Under the pieces are notes generated by a model. The model was given only the letters and a program-made list of their open reading frames with translations. It searched no databases and had not been told where the DNA came from. A stretch of DNA of 33,690 nucleotides from an uncultured Pseudomonadota bacterium (lineage in GTDB: Bacteria > Bdellovibrionota_B > Oligoflexia > Oligoflexales > CAIYRB01): contig CAIWTN010000110.1 of assembly GCA_903915625.1 (NCBI GenBank), positions 1 through 33,690 of the forward strand, given 5' to 3'. A program made the position numbers and the translations under genes. This document shows, piece after piece, positions 31,284 to 33,690 of the stretch. The first letter of the stretch is position 1; every line of letters starts with the position of its first letter.

Positions 31284-31517
31284 ATGTTTCGGAATAGATT
31301 CTTGATGACTTTGTCAGCTGTAAGTATCTCGACTGCAGCATTAGCTGCAGATGCTAGCCAAATTATCAAAACAGACAGCGTCAAAATGGCGCTGTCTTCT
31401 TCCACTACGGATCTGAATGCGATTGCCTGTTTCCGCTTTGATGATGATCCAATTCGCTGCGCGGCACGCTTAGATTGTGTTTGGATCCCTATAACTCGCC
31501 GCTGCAGAGCGCGGTAA
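31284..31517 (+). CDS. Small secreted cysteine-containing protein
   Basis: 77 residues from the ATG at 31284, preceded by GGAGA; the frame is open to 31254 but nothing there supports an earlier start. The signal peptide is MFRNRFLMTLSAVSISTAAL followed by AADAS, a good AxA-type cleavage site. The mature protein is about 53 residues and ends with four Cys in 28 residues: ACFRFDDDPIRCAARLDCVW and IPITRRCRAR, which suggests two disulfides and a basic tail. I recognise no family. The small size, export signal and paired cysteines allow an exported peptide, toxin or inhibitor, but nothing shows which. A hairpin begins eight bases after the stop. Confidence 0.72.
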   Translation: MFRNRFLMTLSAVSISTAALAADASQIIKTDSVKMALSSSTTDLNAIACFRFDDDPIRCAARLDCVWIPITRRCRAR

Positions 31518-31524
31518 TAAAGTG

Positions 31525-31548
31525 AGTCGGAGCACAAACACTCCGACT
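31525..31548. terminator. Hairpin between convergent genes, likely bidirectional terminator
   Basis: AGTCGGAG (31525-31532) and CTCCGACT (31541-31548) form a perfect 8-bp GC-rich stem around CACAAACA. It lies 8 bases after the small secreted protein stop and 49 bases after the methyltransferase stop. T-runs are weak on both sides (CACTTTATT on the minus strand), so its efficiency is uncertain. Confidence 0.6.
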
Positions 31549-31597
31549 GCATATGTCTTGCAGCAGGCCCTACCGACAGGGGATTCAAGCAGCGTTT

Positions 31598-33010
31598 TCA
31601 GAATTGAGATTTATAAAGACGCTTGATCACTCTCATACTGTACTTATCCACGTTTTTGCCTTTGGCTGTCAGTATCTCATCAATCTTAGCGTGTAGCATG
31701 GGACATTGCGGGTAAGACGCCGTCAAGCGTTCTGGTGGCTGCATGTTGGCTACGATTGGAGTCGCAAGGGCGGCGCGGCGACCGAGATCTGCGACTTGAC
31801 CAGGTAAAATAGCGCCAATGCGGACTAGTCTTTGCAGCGCGGGTGTCGGCAGCCAGGCGAGCAAGTCGGACATATTGCTTTGGCTGCGTCTTAGTACCCA
31901 ATTGAGATGCGCATGCCATAATTTGACGCGCAATGTCATAGAGAGATTCCTGGTTTCGTTGTAGGAAAACCAGAGTCGTGGTGGTGCCTTTAATAAATAT
32001 GGGAACCACCATAGTGGATCGCTCTGCGGTGCTCTGGTCAAGGCGCCAGTTTTTGCTGATACTGAATGCGTTAGGTAAAGCTCTAGATTATTTTCAAATC
32101 GGCCATCTCGAGCGCGGTCGGCAAGGTCGGTCGCACTTGGAGCCTGCCACATTGGGTTAGGCAGATCATCGAGTTCAGCATAACGGTCAAGTAATCCGAC
32201 GATATGAAGATCCGCCTTAGAAATTGCATCAAGCCATGCACTAACACTTAGGCGAGTTTCTCTGGGGTGCAGAAATGTATCTGCAAAACGTGCATTGTTA
32301 TTCAGTGTTTCTACACCTAGTTGATTTAAGCGAGCTGCTAGTGACGGGGATGCTGCGGCTGCTAGTGCCAACAATTCTTTGGCCACTCTAATGTCATCCG
32401 CGGACAGCCTATCAATCCCAAGCAGCGCGAACATGCGTTGTAGATGGTGAATCCAAGTGCGCGCCTCGCCGTTGTAGACCATCACTCGGATAGTGCCGCC
32501 GTGAATTAGGCGTGAACTGATGAGCTGTAAAGTCTCGCTCGGATTTGGCATGTGATGCAGCACACCGTAGACATCAATGTGGCTAAAAGTATGCGGTGTT
32601 TGGATGCGGAGATATTGATCCAGATCGGCGCGAGCGAATTTCGTTCGTCTAGGATCCCATAGGCACCGCCAGCGGGCGCGGCGCAGGCTGCTAGCTGACA
32701 AGTCAACGCTAATGACCTTATGCCTGGCCGGCTCCCATTTACGAATCACATAGGGGAGGATCTCGCCGCCTCCACCGATAAGTACGGTGGCCGATTTTTT
32801 TACGCCACTAGTAAGCAACGCAGTACCACTTGTGCCATAAAGATCTGAGACTAAAGTGCTGGCAAAGTTGGAATGCGTGAGGTAACCGTCCTGCCACCGT
32901 GGCGTTGCCAGTAGTGGGTAGCGCGGATAAGGATAGGCTTCGTACAATGTGCGAACTGCGGATGTAATCGCATCCGGCACTTTATTGGAGATTTGCTTTA
33001 TGTCCGTCAT
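31598..33010 (-). CDS. Class I SAM-dependent methyltransferase with long C-terminal region
   Basis: 470 residues, ATG at 33010 with GGAGG upstream. A YEAYPYPRYP motif (23-32) precedes the SAM fold, seen as TVLIGGGGEILPYVIR (75-90, motif I), HKVISVDLSASSLRRAR (97-113, with the acidic ribose contact) and HIDVYGVLHHMPNPSETLQL (about 143-162). The remaining 270 residues contain Trp/Leu-rich helices and no domain I recognise. Proteins with the Y-P-Y-P-P-Y-like N-terminus often modify small molecules or lipids, but the substrate here is unknown. No partner gene lies next to it. Confidence 0.8.
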   Translation of the reverse strand: MTDIKQISNKVPDAITSAVRTLYEAYPYPRYPLLATPRWQDGYLTHSNFASTLVSDLYGTSGTALLTSGVKKSATVLIGGGGEILPYVIRKWEPARHKVISVDLSASSLRRARWRCLWDPRRTKFARADLDQYLRIQTPHTFSHIDVYGVLHHMPNPSETLQLISSRLIHGGTIRVMVYNGEARTWIHHLQRMFALLGIDRLSADDIRVAKELLALAAAASPSLAARLNQLGVETLNNNARFADTFLHPRETRLSVSAWLDAISKADLHIVGLLDRYAELDDLPNPMWQAPSATDLADRARDGRFENNLELYLTHSVSAKTGALTRAPQSDPLWWFPYLLKAPPRLWFSYNETRNLSMTLRVKLWHAHLNWVLRRSQSNMSDLLAWLPTPALQRLVRIGAILPGQVADLGRRAALATPIVANMQPPERLTASYPQCPMLHAKIDEILTAKGKNVDKYSMRVIKRLYKSQF

Positions 33011-33146
33011 GAGGCACTACCTCCCGCGCTAGGGTCGCGTCTACTAAGGCGTCGCGCCATTTGCTATTCTGGCACTTTTTCGGGGGCAGATCCTAGTTTT
33101 TTTAACTGCAGGCCTCTCGCCCTCATGAGATTTCAATAGATTATCT

Positions 33147-33202
33147 AAAAAAGTATTATTTGTAAGGAGATATGCAAAGCGATTGCTGCCCTCCAAAATA
33201 CT
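33147..33202 (-). terminator. Nested stem-loop with T-run after the outer-membrane gene
   Basis: On the minus strand three nested arms pair: AGTATT/AATACT (33202-33197 with 33157-33152), GGAG/CTCC (33194-33191 with 33169-33166) and GCAA/TTGC (33186-33183 with 33177-33174), then six T (33152-33147). It starts two bases after the stop codon. The helices are short, so it is a weak terminator candidate. Confidence 0.35.
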
Positions 33203-33204
33203 AT

Positions 33205-33690
33205 TTAGAAGGAAAATCCCATGAGTAATTTTGAGCCAATCGAAAGTGAGCCAGGGATCTTACTCAGCGTGGATGTCTCGGAGGTTTCAGCTCTTTCACC
33301 GGTGGTTCCTGGCGGTAAATTATTTTTGACGTTACTGAGTCCGACGTAATAACCGATATCCAGCCACTCGATCATGATGGTCCAACTCTTCCAATGCCAC
33401 TGATTTCCAAAACCTAGATATGGCCGCCAGATGGTCACACTCTCCTTCCAACTGGTAAAGTCCGGCGATGTTTCTTCCTTGTGTTCAGCTTCGTACTGGC
33501 CGATGCCCCCACCAAAGGCACCATATAAAGATTTGCTGAAGAAGACGCGCAAAGCACCAGTGCCCTCGTATGCGACCTGTTTATCGAACAAGTTGGAAAA
33601 GTTGAACGGTCTGATGCCCAGGGCAAGTCGTAAGCCAACGTCGACGACCACATTGGGTGTCAGGTAATAACCTATGACTCCTGTGCCGCC
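33205..33690 (-). CDS. Outer-membrane beta-barrel protein, C-terminal part
   Basis: The frame is open from the window edge (33690) to the TAA at 33205-33207, 161 residues; the start is outside. A GTG at 33651 is not the start because the frame continues upstream (GGTGVIGYYLTPNVVVDVGL). Alternating hydrophobic strands (VVVDVGLRLALGIR, GTGALRVFFSKSLYGAFGGG, VTIWRPYLGFGNQWHW, WTIMIEWLDIGYYVGL) with polar loops and a final aromatic SKLLMGFSF are typical of small outer-membrane barrels that insert through the Bam complex. The last extracellular loop is Thr/Glu-rich. It is not assignable to a named family from this part. Confidence 0.7.
   Translation of the reverse strand, partial: GGTGVIGYYLTPNVVVDVGLRLALGIRPFNFSNLFDKQVAYEGTGALRVFFSKSLYGAFGGGIGQYEAEHKEETSPDFTSWKESVTIWRPYLGFGNQWHWKSWTIMIEWLDIGYYVGLSNVKNNLPPGTTGERAETSETSTLSKIPGSLSIGSKLLMGFSF

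Noticed and set aside
33172-33228. 18-codon frame after AAGGAG on the plus strand (MQSDCCPPKYYLEGKSHE)
   Set aside because: The ribosome binding site is only two bases from the ATG, and the frame is antisense to the end and terminator region of the outer-membrane gene.
1-33690. CRISPR arrays, tRNA or rRNA genes, insertion sequences, phage genes
   Set aside because: No regularly spaced repeats, cloverleaf sequences, transposase or integrase motifs were found on reading both strands.

Overview
The window looks like a chromosomal segment of a motile, Gram-negative (diderm) bacterium, most likely a member of the former Deltaproteobacteria or Bdellovibrionota/Oligoflexia. The evidence is a BamD lipoprotein, a TonB protein, several lipobox proteins, an outer-membrane beta-barrel, P- and L-ring flagellar genes, a sigma-54 type promoter and a csrA-fliW pair at the end of a flagellar rod/hook operon. 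The taxonomic placement is inference. No tRNA, rRNA, insertion sequence, integrase or CRISPR array was seen, so this reads as core chromosome with lineage-specific small genes between the blocks.

Layout. 1-225: 5' part of a lipoprotein gene (minus strand). 226-678: intergenic, with an inverted repeat ahead of a 58-residue lipoprotein gene (679-855). 971-6317 (minus): a three-gene chaperone-like operon, DUF2760 protein, short Hsp70, then Hsp70 with a DUF3731-type C-terminus. 6500-10713: envelope genes, comprising an unknown lipoprotein, bamD, a TonB protein and an SLT/LysM lytic transglycosylase. 10825-14869: LCM-type methyltransferase, class V aminotransferase, etfB and etfA. 14875-17368 (minus): rimO followed by a DUF5924/DUF2914 membrane protein. 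17512-18411: class IV PLP aminotransferase. 18416-28306 (minus): flgF-flgG-flgA-flgH-flgI-flgJ-flgM-flgN-flgK-flgL-csrA-fliW. 28688-30608: ExoD-type membrane protein and a photolyase/cryptochrome-like protein without the usual N-terminal domain. 30605-31039: a coiled-coil protein. 31284-31517: a small secreted cysteine-containing protein. 31598-33010: a SAM methyltransferase. 33205-33690: 3' part of an outer-membrane beta-barrel gene.

How the parts work together. The flagellar block holds the distal rod (FlgF, FlgG), P- and L-rings with the P-ring chaperone (FlgI, FlgH, FlgA), the rod-cap scaffold (FlgJ), the anti-sigma-28 factor (FlgM), the junction chaperone and proteins (FlgN, FlgK, FlgL), and the CsrA/FliW pair that in other bacteria couples flagellin translation to assembly. 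A close sigma-54 match sits about 90 bases upstream of flgF, and two 20-bp direct repeats exactly 40 bp apart lie about 200 bp further up, where an enhancer-binding protein would be expected to act. EtfBA carries electrons from flavin dehydrogenases that are not encoded here.

Most worth a second look: the antenna-less cryptochrome-like protein with an extra C-terminal domain, paired with ExoD; an 8-bp hairpin that would bury the ribosome binding site of the LCM methyltransferase; the divergent, coiled-coil-extended FlgH; the extended CsrA with a TTG start and an ANGGA motif over its ribosome binding site; and the uncharacterised Hsp70/Hsp70/DUF2760 operon.
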